Shown here: one piece after another, positions 26,133 to 35,893 of the stretch
How positions within the stretch are numbered: the stretch's first letter is position 1
How the letters are laid out: each line of letters opens with the position of its first letter
Source of the DNA: Bdellovibrionales bacterium
GTDB lineage: Bacteria; Bdellovibrionota; Bdellovibrionia; Bdellovibrionales; UBA1609
Assembly: GCA_016716765.1 (NCBI GenBank)
Contig: JADJVA010000025.1
Span: 186,001 to 250,000 of the forward strand
DNA length: 64,000 bases
Direction of reading: 5' to 3'
Program-made: the position numbers and the translations under genes
Notes under the pieces: model-generated
What the model was told of the DNA's origin: nothing
Database searches by the model: none
What the model saw: only the letters and a program-made list of their open reading frames with translations

Positions 26133-27125
26133 TTACTCATCCTTCGTTTCAACTGTCAGAGATCTTATCAATTCTTGATCCTTAAAGACGCGCGAGGATC
26201 TCAATTTCTCTTCTAGCCAGGCCGAGTAAACTTGCTGCTCAGCCTTTTCAACAAGGCGCCGTTTGATTCTGTCTTCAGTTGCCTTTAAGGTTTCTAGTGT
26301 CGCTCGTCTTTTATCAACAACCTCAAAAATATGGTAGCCATAAGGGCTTTTTACGACCTCACTTCTTTGTCCCACGCGCATTGCGAACGCCGCATCAAAA
26401 ATATCGAGGGTTCCCTTTGCAATCCACCCGATATCTCCTCCTTTTTCGGCTTCTGGGGCAATTGAAAAGCTTGTCGCGAGGTCCTTGATGGAACGACCGC
26501 GACGAACTTCGTCATAGATGCGTTTGGCGTTGCTCTCAGAGTCAAGCACAATTTGACGCAAGCGAACTCGCTCCTGGCTCTGGAATTCTTCCTTGTGAGT
26601 GTCATAAAAACTCTTTATTTCGGCCTCTGTGGGAGGAGACATACCCTTCTTGATTTCGCTCAACACCTTCTTTTGGAGGAGGCTGAACTTAATTTTCTCC
26701 TGCCAATAGTCGAAGGTGGTACCTTGATTGCTGAGAGATCTTCGAAAGGCGAGATCATCTGGATACTGACCGCGGATAGATTTTACCTCAGACTCAAGTT
26801 CTTCGGTAGTGACATAGATCTTGTTTTTGGTTGCCCAATCTCGAGTTAATGTTTCGATAATGAAATCATTGATGACTTGATCTTTAGCTTGTTGCAAGAC
26901 TCGTTCTTCCTTGACTCTAATCGCATCGAAATCCCTTAGTCGCAGAGCGAGTTGCTCTGCGAATTCCTTGGTAGAAAGAGATTGTTCATTGACTCGAACT
27001 ATCGGTTTGTCGGTGATTTCAGATTTTTTATTGAAACATCCACTAAGGCAGATCAAAGTTGCAAAAAAACTTGCTGCTTTCATCCTTGGACGGAGGATCT
27101 CAATTACCCGAACACATTGAATCAT
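26133..27125 (-). CDS. Parvulin-type peptidyl-prolyl isomerase lipoprotein
   Basis: The 330-residue product carries lipobox LICLSGC, so it is probably lipid-anchored, like PrsA of Gram-positives. It has a SurA/PrsA N domain (IVRVNEQSLSTKEFAEQL) and a parvulin domain with FSIAPEAEKGGDIGWIAKG and SPYGYHIFEVVDKR. ATG at 27125 overlaps the stop of the preceding gene as ATGA, favouring coupling. ATG at 27083 (MKAASFFA) would give a more compact signal peptide. It is the middle one of three parvulin genes. Confidence 0.9.
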   Translation of the reverse strand: MIQCVRVIEILRPRMKAASFFATLICLSGCFNKKSEITDKPIVRVNEQSLSTKEFAEQLALRLRDFDAIRVKEERVLQQAKDQVINDFIIETLTRDWATKNKIYVTTEELESEVKSIRGQYPDDLAFRRSLSNQGTTFDYWQEKIKFSLLQKKVLSEIKKGMSPPTEAEIKSFYDTHKEEFQSQERVRLRQIVLDSESNAKRIYDEVRRGRSIKDLATSFSIAPEAEKGGDIGWIAKGTLDIFDAAFAMRVGQRSEVVKSPYGYHIFEVVDKRRATLETLKATEDRIKRRLVEKAEQQVYSAWLEEKLRSSRVFKDQELIRSLTVETKDE

Positions 27126-27940
27126 TTCAAGTTTTTAACTAGTTTCGGATTTGATTCGATTTTATATTTCTTTTTGATATTTGCAAAGTACTCGTCAAAA
27201 ATTGCCTTTCTCTTCTCATCGAATGTGGCGGCTCGAAGGTGTTGCTTGTTAGCATTTTGAAAACGCCCACGTTCGTTGAGTTTTAGTATGTGAAAGCCGT
27301 AACGTGTTTCTACCAGACCTTTGATTTCTCCCGGGGTCATTTTCACAACTGTATCATAAATTGGAGGTAGGAGAGTCACCTTAGATTGAAAGCCAATATC
27401 ACCACCATTTTCCTTGCTTATCGTGTCGTCAGAATAGAGTTTAACGAGCTCTTCAAATGGGCGCTTGCTTGCTTTCACTTCGCGGAGAATTTCTTCCCCA
27501 TGCTTTCGGGCCTCTTCCTTTTCCTTCTCTGTGGCAGTGGGCTTAAATTCAATGAGAATATGGCTAATTCTGAAATCAGGATTTTTCTTGTACTGGGCTT
27601 TCATTTCCTCTTCTGTGACTTTGATGGCCTTGATCTTATCGCCAATGGCCTTTTCAATGAGAACTTTGTAAAGTTCCTGGTTAATTCTCTCTAATACGAC
27701 TGGATCGCTGCGAAGGCCCTTCGCTTCGGCCTCCTGCACGCCGATTTCGTAGCGAATGAGGTCCTCTAGAAACAGCTCTGGCGGAGGCGGATTAATAGTC
27801 TGCTTTTTAATCTCATCATATTTGGCGTTGAAGTCTTGAGTGGTGATGGTTTTTTTTCCGACTTTGGCGACAACATCAGCGCTTGCCTTGAATCCCAAAC
27901 AAAATAAAACAAGGGACAAAACAAACTGCTGTCGAAGCAT
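27122..27940 (-). CDS. Periplasmic PpiC/parvulin peptidyl-prolyl isomerase
   Basis: A 272-residue exported protein with a signal peptide ending near ASA (residue 21), a short N domain (VVAKVGKKTITTQDFNAKY) and a parvulin domain (RISHILIEFKP, LYSDDTISKENGGDIGFQ, RYGFHILKLNER). It is first of the three consecutive parvulin genes and probably helps outer-membrane or secreted protein folding. It overlaps the next gene by four bases. Confidence 0.9.
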   Translation of the reverse strand: MLRQQFVLSLVLFCLGFKASADVVAKVGKKTITTQDFNAKYDEIKKQTINPPPPELFLEDLIRYEIGVQEAEAKGLRSDPVVLERINQELYKVLIEKAIGDKIKAIKVTEEEMKAQYKKNPDFRISHILIEFKPTATEKEKEEARKHGEEILREVKASKRPFEELVKLYSDDTISKENGGDIGFQSKVTLLPPIYDTVVKMTPGEIKGLVETRYGFHILKLNERGRFQNANKQHLRAATFDEKRKAIFDEYFANIKKKYKIESNPKLVKNLK

Positions 27941-27992
27941 AGACCATCCTCTTTTTACTTAGGTTTCCTAGTTAAAAACGCTAGCACTCGTC

Positions 27993-28643
27993 CTATGGGA
28001 CCGCAATGAATTTAAGAGCTTGCTGTTTTGCATTATCAAGAGACAGTGAGAGCCGCTCTGCCAGTTCAGAGGACCGAGGGTCTGCTTGTTTGCTCACTGG
28101 GGCAAGAGGTTTATCAAAGACGATGGCGATTCGCGAAAATGGAAAGGGTAAAATCGCTTTATTCCAGGATTTTTTGAAAACAAAAAAATTTGTGCAGAAA
28201 ACACCAACTGGAAAAATGGGTGCATCAAGAAGTCTTGAAATCTCAAAAACACCGCTTTTGACTTGGTGCAATGGGCCTTTGGGGCCATCAACGGCCATCG
28301 AAAGAGGCCTTCCTGATTTTCCCCACCGCATGAGTCCTTTTAAGGCCGCAACGCCGCCTCGGGTGGAAGATCCCTTGGAGGTGACACCTCCAAGACGACG
28401 AATAACATAGTCAATGATTTGACCATCGGAACTGGTTGAAGTCATGGTAGCCAAATGGAGCCGGCCAACCAGATGCAACACCGCCAACTCATCTCCGTGC
28501 CAATGGGCAAGCACAGTCGGCAATCCAGCCCCCTTCCTACTTACAAAGAGAGGATCTTCTGTAACATGAACCCTCCATGTTGCTGACAGAAGGCGATAAA
28601 AGATCCAGGCAAGGCGAGAAAGAAGAACTGTTCTAAACACCAA
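27993..28643 (-). CDS. DUF374 lysophospholipid acyltransferase-like protein
   Basis: This 216-residue protein has the DUF374 pattern: HWHGDEL (matching the acyltransferase H-x4-D), TSTSSDGQIIDYVIRRLGG, RGSS-like GSSTRGG and AVDGPKGP. DUF374 proteins belong to the LPLAT superfamily and are thought to transfer acyl groups in lipid A or phospholipid synthesis. An N-terminal hydrophobic segment suggests membrane association. It lies between etfA and the parvulin genes in one operon. Confidence 0.87.
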   Translation of the reverse strand: MVFRTVLLSRLAWIFYRLLSATWRVHVTEDPLFVSRKGAGLPTVLAHWHGDELAVLHLVGRLHLATMTSTSSDGQIIDYVIRRLGGVTSKGSSTRGGVAALKGLMRWGKSGRPLSMAVDGPKGPLHQVKSGVFEISRLLDAPIFPVGVFCTNFFVFKKSWNKAILPFPFSRIAIVFDKPLAPVSKQADPRSSELAERLSLSLDNAKQQALKFIAVP

Positions 28644-28647
28644 GGAG

Positions 28648-29610
28648 TTAACTCAGCGTTCGTTTGAATTCTGCAGTCAGTTGGGGCACGACCTCAAAAA
28701 GATCGCCCACAATTCCAAAAGTTGCCTTTTGAAAAATGGGAGCTTCGGGATCTTTGTTGATCGCAACTATAACTTTGCTACCCATGATACCCGCCATGTG
28801 TTGGATGGCCCCCGATATACCCACAGCGATATAGAGGGAAGGATTTACCGTCTTTCCAGTTTGACCAACTTGCATTCCGTGAGGAACCCAGCCGGCATCT
28901 ACCACTGCACGAGAGGCACCAACGGAGGCGCCTAAGGTATCTGCGAGAGCCTCCAATAAAGAGAAGTTTCCGGGCTCCCTCAGACCTCTTCCTCCAGAGA
29001 CGATGATATTGGCCTCTGTAAGGTCGAGTTTTTTTGATGTTCCCATTACAACCTCTTTCACGAGAGTCTTCAAGTCAGACGAGGGTACTTTTACAGTTAC
29101 GACCTCTCCTGTCCTCGTGATATCAGGCGCAAGAATAGGAAGCTGATTTTGCTTCATCAATACAAGTTTTGTCGCACAGTTTTTGAAATTAACAGAGGCC
29201 GAACATTTTCCAGAATAGAGAGCTCTTCGAACATGAAGGCCCCCCTCTTTCAAATTCAATTCGGTGCAGTCAGACGTATAAGCAGAATCGGTACGAGCAG
29301 CAACTCGAGGGAAAAGATCTCGGGCTAACAAAGAGGAAGAAGCGAGAACTAATTCCGGCCTGTGTTCCGATATAATTAGACTGAGCAGGTCTGCATAAAT
29401 TTCCGAATTATAGAGCACCAGATCCTTGCTATCGCAAACGAGTGCCTTCTGAGCCCCATAGTGAAAGGTCTGCAATGCCACCGACGGGGCTTCCGGACCG
29501 AGTACCACAGAGACAACGGGACGACCCGATTGCTTTGCGGCACCGAGCAACTCAAGAGCTCCCTTTTTTAGTTGCCCATGTTGGAACTCACAAAAGACGA
29601 ATACTGACAC
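28648..29610 (-). CDS. etfA: Electron transfer flavoprotein alpha subunit
   Basis: EtfA binds FAD and, with EtfB, passes electrons from acyl-CoA and other dehydrogenases to the quinone pool. The 320-residue product has the N-terminal Rossmann-like part and the C-terminal FAD domain with VSGGRGLREPGNFSLLE, SRAVVDAGWVPHGMQVGQTG and GISGAIQHMAGI. All are diagnostic. It follows etfB after 8 bases. Confidence 0.96.
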   Translation of the reverse strand: MSVFVFCEFQHGQLKKGALELLGAAKQSGRPVVSVVLGPEAPSVALQTFHYGAQKALVCDSKDLVLYNSEIYADLLSLIISEHRPELVLASSSLLARDLFPRVAARTDSAYTSDCTELNLKEGGLHVRRALYSGKCSASVNFKNCATKLVLMKQNQLPILAPDITRTGEVVTVKVPSSDLKTLVKEVVMGTSKKLDLTEANIIVSGGRGLREPGNFSLLEALADTLGASVGASRAVVDAGWVPHGMQVGQTGKTVNPSLYIAVGISGAIQHMAGIMGSKVIVAINKDPEAPIFQKATFGIVGDLFEVVPQLTAEFKRTLS

Positions 29611-29618
29611 GATTTACC

Positions 29619-30395
29619 TCACAGTACTTTCGATTCATTTTTTAACAGTTGGACAAGTTCGGCAACCTGCGCGCTCATGTCTCCCTGCAGGATTTTGGTC
29701 GCAGCCTTCTCGGCAGGCAAAAGAAAAGAACCAAATGAAACCTTTTGGGTCTCTACTTCAAGCTCAAGTTCACCCAAACTGATTTCCTTGACGGGTTTCT
29801 TCTTGGCTTTAATAATTCCCGGAAGATTGGCGTAGCGAGGAGTATTGAGACCTTTGTTTGCCCCGATCAGACAAGGTCCCTTGAGCTGAATGATTTCACG
29901 CGTGCCTCCTTCAGTTTCGCGCTCCACGGTGGCGCTAGTTCCCTCGTATGCTAATTTTGAAACGACCGTCGCATGAGGTATCGAAAGGGCTTCAGCAATG
30001 GCCTGACTGACAAAGGAATTATTGCTATCAATAGCAAGTTTTCCAGTAAAAATTAAATCGAATGGTCCTTCGGCTTTAATGACCTTGGCCAAGGCCTTGG
30101 CCGTTAAATATCCATCTACAAAATCGGGAGAATCAATGAGTATCCCATCATCGGCACCCATTGCCAGAGCCGTGCGAATAGCATCTATGACACGTTTTTT
30201 GGGGCCTAGACTCAGGACAGTCACGGAAGATCCCGGCTGAGCCTCCTTTAACTTGAGTGCCTCTTCCAAGCCAAACTCGTCGTATGGATTTAAGACCCAC
30301 TTTATTCCTGTTTCATCGATTCCTGAGGAGTCACTCTTAAGTCGAATTTTTGACTCGGTATCCGGAACCTGCTTTATGCAGACAAAGATTTTCAT
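29619..30395 (-). CDS. etfB: Electron transfer flavoprotein beta subunit
   Basis: EtfB is the AMP-binding partner of EtfA. The 258-residue product begins MKIFVCIKQVPDTESKIR and contains NPYDEFGLEEAL, MGADDGILID and the EtfB signature around LKGPCLIGANKGLNTPRYAN. It is the first gene of a leftward operon of eight genes reaching to 22800. Its promoter should lie in the gap to the divergent sdhC. Confidence 0.96.
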   Translation of the reverse strand: MKIFVCIKQVPDTESKIRLKSDSSGIDETGIKWVLNPYDEFGLEEALKLKEAQPGSSVTVLSLGPKKRVIDAIRTALAMGADDGILIDSPDFVDGYLTAKALAKVIKAEGPFDLIFTGKLAIDSNNSFVSQAIAEALSIPHATVVSKLAYEGTSATVERETEGGTREIIQLKGPCLIGANKGLNTPRYANLPGIIKAKKKPVKEISLGELELEVETQKVSFGSFLLPAEKAATKILQGDMSAQVAELVQLLKNESKVL

Positions 30396-30574
30396 CGTGT
30401 CCTCTTGTCGGAAAAAATAAGAATTTATATTTTATTGGCTTTCAAAAGGCAAACGAGAGCTATGTGACTCTCTGCTTCTTTTTCGGCTGTTGTTGTTCCT
30501 GAGCAATAGACAGCTCGCCTTTGGAGAGTTAGCTTATGGAGCGCGAATATGAACTCCTTCGAGGATCTTTTAGA

Positions 30575-31246
30575 ATGATTAAGAAGTCTTGTTTTATCAG
30601 TTCGAATATTGGGAAGAAATATCTCGTTGCAATAACTGGGATTTGTCTGAGTTTGTTTGTATTGGCTCACATGCTGGGCAACCTACTCATTTTGGTCAGT
30701 CCTAGGGCTTACAATCTCTATGGGCATGCACTGGTGACAAGTCCACTGTTGTATCCGGCAGAAATTGGGCTTGTGTTGTGCTTCTTTTTTCACATCGGTT
30801 TGGCGATAAAGTTAACTTTATCAAACAGAATGACTCGTTCGAGTCGTTACGCAGTGCCCGCTGCGGGCTCAAAGGCCACAGGCCTTATTTCTAGAACCAT
30901 GTGGGCTCAAGGACTATTGATACTGGCGTTCATGATTCTGCATTTGATTACGTTCAAATATGGAAATGTCTATGAAGTGGAATATGGTGGTGTGGTTGCA
31001 CGTGATCTGCATCGCTTGGTCGTAGAAGTTTTTCGCCAGCCGGGGTACGTGGCTTGGTACATTGTGTGTCTATTGGCTCTTGGCCTTCATTTGGCTCACG
31101 GTGTTTCGTCCTCCCTACAAACTCTTGGAATACATCATCCAAGATACCAATGTTTAATGAAGAAAATGGGGATTGTTTATGGGGTTGTGGTTATGTCTGG
31201 CTTTCTTTCTCAACCTCTTTACGTATTTTTTATCTATAGGGGTTAA
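30575..31246 (+). CDS. sdhC: Succinate dehydrogenase cytochrome b558 subunit
   Basis: The membrane anchor of the diheme B-type succinate:quinone oxidoreductase. It has five predicted helices with the candidate heme histidines in LAHMLGN, FFFHIGLAIK, ILHLITF and LHLAHGVSSSLQTLG. I chose ATG at 30575 (MIKKSCFISSNIGKKYL), which matches the family start and has GAGGA upstream. ATG at 30536 would add 13 residues. sdhA follows after 2 bases. No separate SdhD is expected for this type. Confidence 0.92.
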   Translation: MIKKSCFISSNIGKKYLVAITGICLSLFVLAHMLGNLLILVSPRAYNLYGHALVTSPLLYPAEIGLVLCFFFHIGLAIKLTLSNRMTRSSRYAVPAAGSKATGLISRTMWAQGLLILAFMILHLITFKYGNVYEVEYGGVVARDLHRLVVEVFRQPGYVAWYIVCLLALGLHLAHGVSSSLQTLGIHHPRYQCLMKKMGIVYGVVVMSGFLSQPLYVFFIYRG

Positions 31247-31248
31247 TC

Positions 31249-33177
31249 ATGGCCACAAATAAATTGGATAGTAAATCTCCCTCGGGCCCGATTGAATCAT
31301 CCTGGGAAAGACACAAATTCAATCTGAAATTGGTGAACCCAGCAAATAAAAGAAAATTTAATATTGTTGTTGTAGGGACTGGTTTAGCCGGTGGCTCTGC
31401 AGCGGCGAGCTTGGCTGAACTTGGGTACAACGTAAAGGCCTTTTGTATCCAGGACTCACCTCGCCGGGCTCATTCGATTGCGGCTCAGGGCGGCATTAAT
31501 GCTGCGAAAAATTATCGCAATGACGGAGATTCCGTTTACCGCCTGTTCTATGACACGGTCAAGGGAGGAGATTTTCGCGCTCGAGAAAGCAATGTTTATC
31601 GATTGGCTCAGGTCTCAACTCAAATTATCGATCATTGCGTGGCATTGGGCGTTCCTTTTGCGAGAGAATACGGGGGGCTGCTCGATAATCGATCGTTTGG
31701 GGGAGCCCAAGTGTCGCGCACCTTCTATGCTCGAGGCCAGACTGGTCAGCAGTTATTGATTGGGGCTTACTCTTCCATGATGAGACAGGTGAAGGAAGGT
31801 GGGGTTACCCTTTATCCGCGACGAGAAATGTTGGACTTAGTTTTGGTTGATGGCATAGCCAGAGGGATCACTGTCAGAAATCTGACCACAGGTCAGATAG
31901 AATCCCATGTTGCCGACGCTGTGGTGCTAGCCACTGGCGGTTATGGTAACGTTTTCTATTTATCGACAAACGCAAAGAATTCAAATGTCACAGCGGCCTG
32001 GCGCTGCCATAAAAAGGGTGCTTATTTTGCTAACCCTTGTTTTACTCAAATTCATCCGACATGTATCCCGGTTTCGGGTACCTATCAGTCGAAGCTAACT
32101 CTTATGTCTGAGTCTCTTCGTAACGATGGTCGAGTTTGGGTTCCCGCACAGAAAGGTGATAAGCGACAACCTCAAGGAATACCTCTGGCAGAACGTGATT
32201 ACTATCTAGAGAGGATTTATCCGAGCTTCGGAAATCTTGTGCCTCGCGATGTTGCTTCTCGGCAGGCCAAGTTTCGCGTTGATGAGGGGCGCGGAGTGGG
32301 GGCTTCTGGGATTGCTGTATATCTAGATTTTAAAGATGCCCTCGATCGGTTGGGAGAGGCTGCGGTTGCCGAAAAGTACGGCAATCTCTTTCAAATGTAT
32401 GAGAAAATAACTGGAGAAAATCCGTACTCTGTACCCATGAGAATCTATCCGGCCGTTCATTATACGATGGGGGGGCTTTGGGTTGATTACAATTTGCAAA
32501 GCACAATTCCGGGACTTCATGTTTTGGGAGAAGCCAATTTTTCTGATCATGGCGCCAACAGGCTTGGAGCTTCGGCGCTGATGCAGGGACTTGCAGATGG
32601 TTTCTTCGTGATTCCCTATACTATAGGAAATTTTTTGGCATCGACCAAACTGCCAAAAATAGATGAAAATCATGATGCCTTTAAGGCAAGTCGAGAGGAA
32701 GTAACGCAGAAATACAATCGCCTTTTGGCTATAAAGGGGTCTTCTACCGTTGACGATTTTCACCGTCAATTGGGACACTTGATGTGGGAGCATGTGGGTA
32801 TGTCGAGGAAGGCGGATGGGCTGAAGCAGGTTGGCTTGGAAATTCGAAGTCTTCGGGACCGTTTTTGGCAGGACGTGAAAGTGACCGGTGAACCCACTTT
32901 CAAGAATTCTGAACTTGAAAAGGCGGGCCGTGTGGCTGATTTCTTAGAACTGGGTGAGCTGATGGCCTTAGATGCCTTGGAGAGAAATGAATCTTGCGGA
33001 GGACATTTTCGAGAGGAGTATCAGACCCCCGAAAATGAAGCGATGCGCGACGATGGAAACTTTTGTCATGTATCTGCTTGGGACTACTCTCAAGATGGAG
33101 GGAAGATGCATTGGAATTTACACAAAGAGGCTCTTTTGTTTGAGCATGTGAAATTATCAACTCGTAGTTATAAGTAA
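31249..33177 (+). CDS. sdhA: Succinate dehydrogenase flavoprotein subunit
   Basis: SdhA oxidises succinate to fumarate with covalent FAD. The 642-residue product has the dinucleotide fold VVVGTGLAGGSAA, the FAD-attachment histidine in RRAHSIAAQGGINAAK, the active-site FTQIHPTCIP, the HYTMGGLWVDY loop and GEANFSDHGANRLGASALMQ. The sequence style is that of B-type enzymes found in Deltaproteobacteria, Bacteroidetes and Bacillus. Confidence 0.97.
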   Translation: MATNKLDSKSPSGPIESSWERHKFNLKLVNPANKRKFNIVVVGTGLAGGSAAASLAELGYNVKAFCIQDSPRRAHSIAAQGGINAAKNYRNDGDSVYRLFYDTVKGGDFRARESNVYRLAQVSTQIIDHCVALGVPFAREYGGLLDNRSFGGAQVSRTFYARGQTGQQLLIGAYSSMMRQVKEGGVTLYPRREMLDLVLVDGIARGITVRNLTTGQIESHVADAVVLATGGYGNVFYLSTNAKNSNVTAAWRCHKKGAYFANPCFTQIHPTCIPVSGTYQSKLTLMSESLRNDGRVWVPAQKGDKRQPQGIPLAERDYYLERIYPSFGNLVPRDVASRQAKFRVDEGRGVGASGIAVYLDFKDALDRLGEAAVAEKYGNLFQMYEKITGENPYSVPMRIYPAVHYTMGGLWVDYNLQSTIPGLHVLGEANFSDHGANRLGASALMQGLADGFFVIPYTIGNFLASTKLPKIDENHDAFKASREEVTQKYNRLLAIKGSSTVDDFHRQLGHLMWEHVGMSRKADGLKQVGLEIRSLRDRFWQDVKVTGEPTFKNSELEKAGRVADFLELGELMALDALERNESCGGHFREEYQTPENEAMRDDGNFCHVSAWDYSQDGGKMHWNLHKEALLFEHVKLSTRSYK

Positions 33178-33207
33178 TTTAGAATTTTGAAACTACAGGA
33201 GAGAAAT

Positions 33208-33978
33208 GTGGGCGGCACTTCACAAAAAAATATAAATTTAAAGCTTAAGGTGTGGAGGCAAAATGGTCCTGAAGATAAGGGCTATTTTATGGAATATGAA
33301 TTGAAGGAAATATCCACTGATGCTTCTTTCTTAGAAATGCTCGATGTGATGAATGAGCAATTGGTAAAGATCGGTGAGGCAGCTGTTGAATTCGATCATG
33401 ATTGCAGAGAGGGAATCTGTGGAGCTTGCTCTCTGGTCATCAATGGTAACCCTCATGGACCGGATGGGAGCACCACGACTTGTCAGCTGCATATGCGTCG
33501 ATTTCAAGATGGAGATACTGTTGTTATCGAACCATTTAGGGCAAAGGCCTTTCCTGTCATAAAGGACTTAATGGTTGATAGATCTGCATTTGATCGAATT
33601 ATATCTGCAGGCGGGTATGTATCAACTTCGACAGGAAGTGCGCAAGATGCGAATGCCATACCCATCGGCAAGGATAAGGCTGATCGCTCTTTTTCGGCTG
33701 CGACCTGTATCGGCTGCGGAGCTTGTGTTGCTGTTTGTATGAATGCTTCTGCAAATTTATTTGTTTCGGCAAAATTAGCTCACCTCTCTCTTCTTCCACA
33801 AGGTGAGGTTGAGAAACACGGAAGAGTTCTAGAAATGGTGAGACAGATGGACAAAGAGGGATTTGGCGGATGCACGAACACAGGGGCCTGTGCCGCAGCA
33901 TGCCCAAAAGATATCTCTCTCGAGAGCATTGCTCAAATGAATCGCCAATTTTTGATTGGTTCAGTTCTCGAAAGATAG
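33208..33978 (+). CDS. sdhB: Succinate dehydrogenase iron-sulfur subunit
   Basis: SdhB carries three iron-sulfur clusters between SdhA and the membrane subunit. The [2Fe-2S] ligands are in CREGICGACSL, with the last one in TTTCQLH. The second domain has CIGCGACVAVC and CTNTGACAAACPK for the [4Fe-4S] and [3Fe-4S] clusters. I chose GTG at 33208, preceded by AGGAGAG, giving 256 residues. TTG at 33187 is in frame but lies before this ribosome-binding site. Confidence 0.96.
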   Translation: MGGTSQKNINLKLKVWRQNGPEDKGYFMEYELKEISTDASFLEMLDVMNEQLVKIGEAAVEFDHDCREGICGACSLVINGNPHGPDGSTTTCQLHMRRFQDGDTVVIEPFRAKAFPVIKDLMVDRSAFDRIISAGGYVSTSTGSAQDANAIPIGKDKADRSFSAATCIGCGACVAVCMNASANLFVSAKLAHLSLLPQGEVEKHGRVLEMVRQMDKEGFGGCTNTGACAAACPKDISLESIAQMNRQFLIGSVLER

Positions 33979-34236
33979 TTCAAGCAGATTGGCCGGATCT
34001 GGAATTCGTGGATAGATGTACCTGGTTGCGGCTATTGCTATACTCTCAGTCAACATGAACCCACAGAATTTTCCACAATTGTGATTTTGCCTTATTAATA
34101 CTTAAGTCTAAATTGGGATGCTGAAGGAAGAAGCTTATTCGTTATCGAAACAGCATTTGGTACCATTTTGGAACTTGATCCTGAATAAGTGCGCCAGAAT
34201 AGAGACCGTCGGAAAAAATTTAGCAGGGAGATCTAG

Positions 34237-35883
34237 ATGCTCAATCATGGAAGATTGCTGCACAGTACTAAGCTTTTGGCTTTCCTTTTGTGTTTGAATT
34301 TAGTTTGCACATTGGCACTTGCAGAAGGGGACGTTCCCGCGGTACCCGGAGAATTTTTGGTTAAATTAAAAACGGGAAATAGCAGAAAATTGCCACCAAG
34401 TGTTCTGGGGAAAATGTTGGGTGGACTCGTTCGCTATTTGTCTTCACAATCCGGTTCCGTATTGGTGAGAAGACCTGCTATCGAAATAGCTTCTTCAGCC
34501 CTTCAAAAATTGTCTGAAAGCCCTTTTGTTGAATATGCGGAGCCAAACTATATATATAAAATAAATCGGCTTCCGAATGATCCTGAGCTATCAAAACTAT
34601 GGGGATTGATCAACGTGGGACAGCCCGATTCTGCAGGCTCGGAGGGGATATTCGGTGTCGATATTGGCGTTGAAAGTGCCTGGAATTTGTCAGTTGGTTC
34701 CTCCGCCGTTGTGGTTGCGGTGATCGATACCGGAGTAGATGAAACTCTGCCTGATCTGAGTCCCAATATGTGGGTGAATGCACAGGAACAAGATGGCGTG
34801 GCAGGTGTAGATGATGACAATAATGGATTCGTGGATGATGTCCATGGATATGATTTTGCGAACAAAGATGGTAGTCCCAGAGATGATCATGGCCATGGCT
34901 CCCATTGTTCTGGAACTATTGGGGCCAAAGGAAATGATAATTTGGGGATTGTGGGCGTAGCGTGGAATGTGAAGATCATGGCAGTGAAGTTTCTTGGAGC
35001 CGATGGGTCTGGAAATTTAGCAGATGCTGTTGAATCCATTGATTATGCGACCGCCATGGGCGCAAATATTATGAATAATTCATGGGGTGGTGGAGGCTAC
35101 AGCAAAGCTCTTGAGGAAGCAATTCAGCGCTCTGAGAGAGCGGGTGTACTTTTTGTCGCAGCAGCTGGCAATTCATCTTTAAATAGCGATGTGAAACCTT
35201 CCTACCCTGCGAGTTATACTGTGGGAAATATTATTTCAGTCGCTGCCGTGGACAACAAAGGAGAACTGGCAGAATTCTCTAATTGGGGCAAAGCTTCAGT
35301 CCATGTGGCTGCGCCTGGAGTGAATATCTTTAGCACAACACCATCTGGTTATGAATCTTGGTCCGGAACCTCTATGGCAGCACCCCATGTCTCAGGGGTT
35401 GCGGCTCTCCTTTTGGCTTCAGACATGGGCTTGAATGGCATTGAACTCAAAAGGAGATTGATTTCATTTGCCAAACCAAGCCGCCGGTTGAGAAATAAAG
35501 TCATATCTGGAATGGTAAATGCTTATCATGCTATTACCCAAACCCCTCATCAGCCAGATGCGGAGGACCCGTTTAACTGGATGCAGGAGTCGTATTCAAT
35601 ATCTTCCCCTCATCCTTATACAGATAACTACACTGAGACATGGAAAATCAGCCACCCTGGCGCAAGTAAGATAGCTGTTCTATTTTCAAAATTTGAAACT
35701 GAATTAAACTATGATGTGGTGACGTTTAGCGATCTAAATGGAACAATTGTCGGTTCATGGTCAGGAGACAATGAAGACACCTTCTCCCCAGTGGTCAACG
35801 GAGACACAATGATAATAACAATAAAGAGTGATAACAGCGTTGGTAAGTATGGATTTGATATCAAAGCAATAGCCTTTAAATAA
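34237..35883 (+). CDS. Secreted subtilisin-like serine protease (S8) with C-terminal CUB-like domain
   Basis: The 548-residue product has a signal peptide (cleavage near residue 29), an inhibitor-I9-like prodomain ending with FVEYAEPNYIYKI, and an S8 catalytic domain with Asp164 (VIDTGVD), His220 (HGHGSHCSG), the oxyanion Asn (AAAGNSS) and Ser379 (GTSMAAPH). The triad is complete. The last 95 residues resemble a CUB or pre-peptidase-like beta domain. A predatory or scavenging role is possible but inferred. It stands alone, with 258 bases of non-coding DNA upstream. Confidence 0.95.
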   Translation: MLNHGRLLHSTKLLAFLLCLNLVCTLALAEGDVPAVPGEFLVKLKTGNSRKLPPSVLGKMLGGLVRYLSSQSGSVLVRRPAIEIASSALQKLSESPFVEYAEPNYIYKINRLPNDPELSKLWGLINVGQPDSAGSEGIFGVDIGVESAWNLSVGSSAVVVAVIDTGVDETLPDLSPNMWVNAQEQDGVAGVDDDNNGFVDDVHGYDFANKDGSPRDDHGHGSHCSGTIGAKGNDNLGIVGVAWNVKIMAVKFLGADGSGNLADAVESIDYATAMGANIMNNSWGGGGYSKALEEAIQRSERAGVLFVAAAGNSSLNSDVKPSYPASYTVGNIISVAAVDNKGELAEFSNWGKASVHVAAPGVNIFSTTPSGYESWSGTSMAAPHVSGVAALLLASDMGLNGIELKRRLISFAKPSRRLRNKVISGMVNAYHAITQTPHQPDAEDPFNWMQESYSISSPHPYTDNYTETWKISHPGASKIAVLFSKFETELNYDVVTFSDLNGTIVGSWSGDNEDTFSPVVNGDTMIITIKSDNSVGKYGFDIKAIAFK

Positions 35884-35893
35884 TGAATCCATT

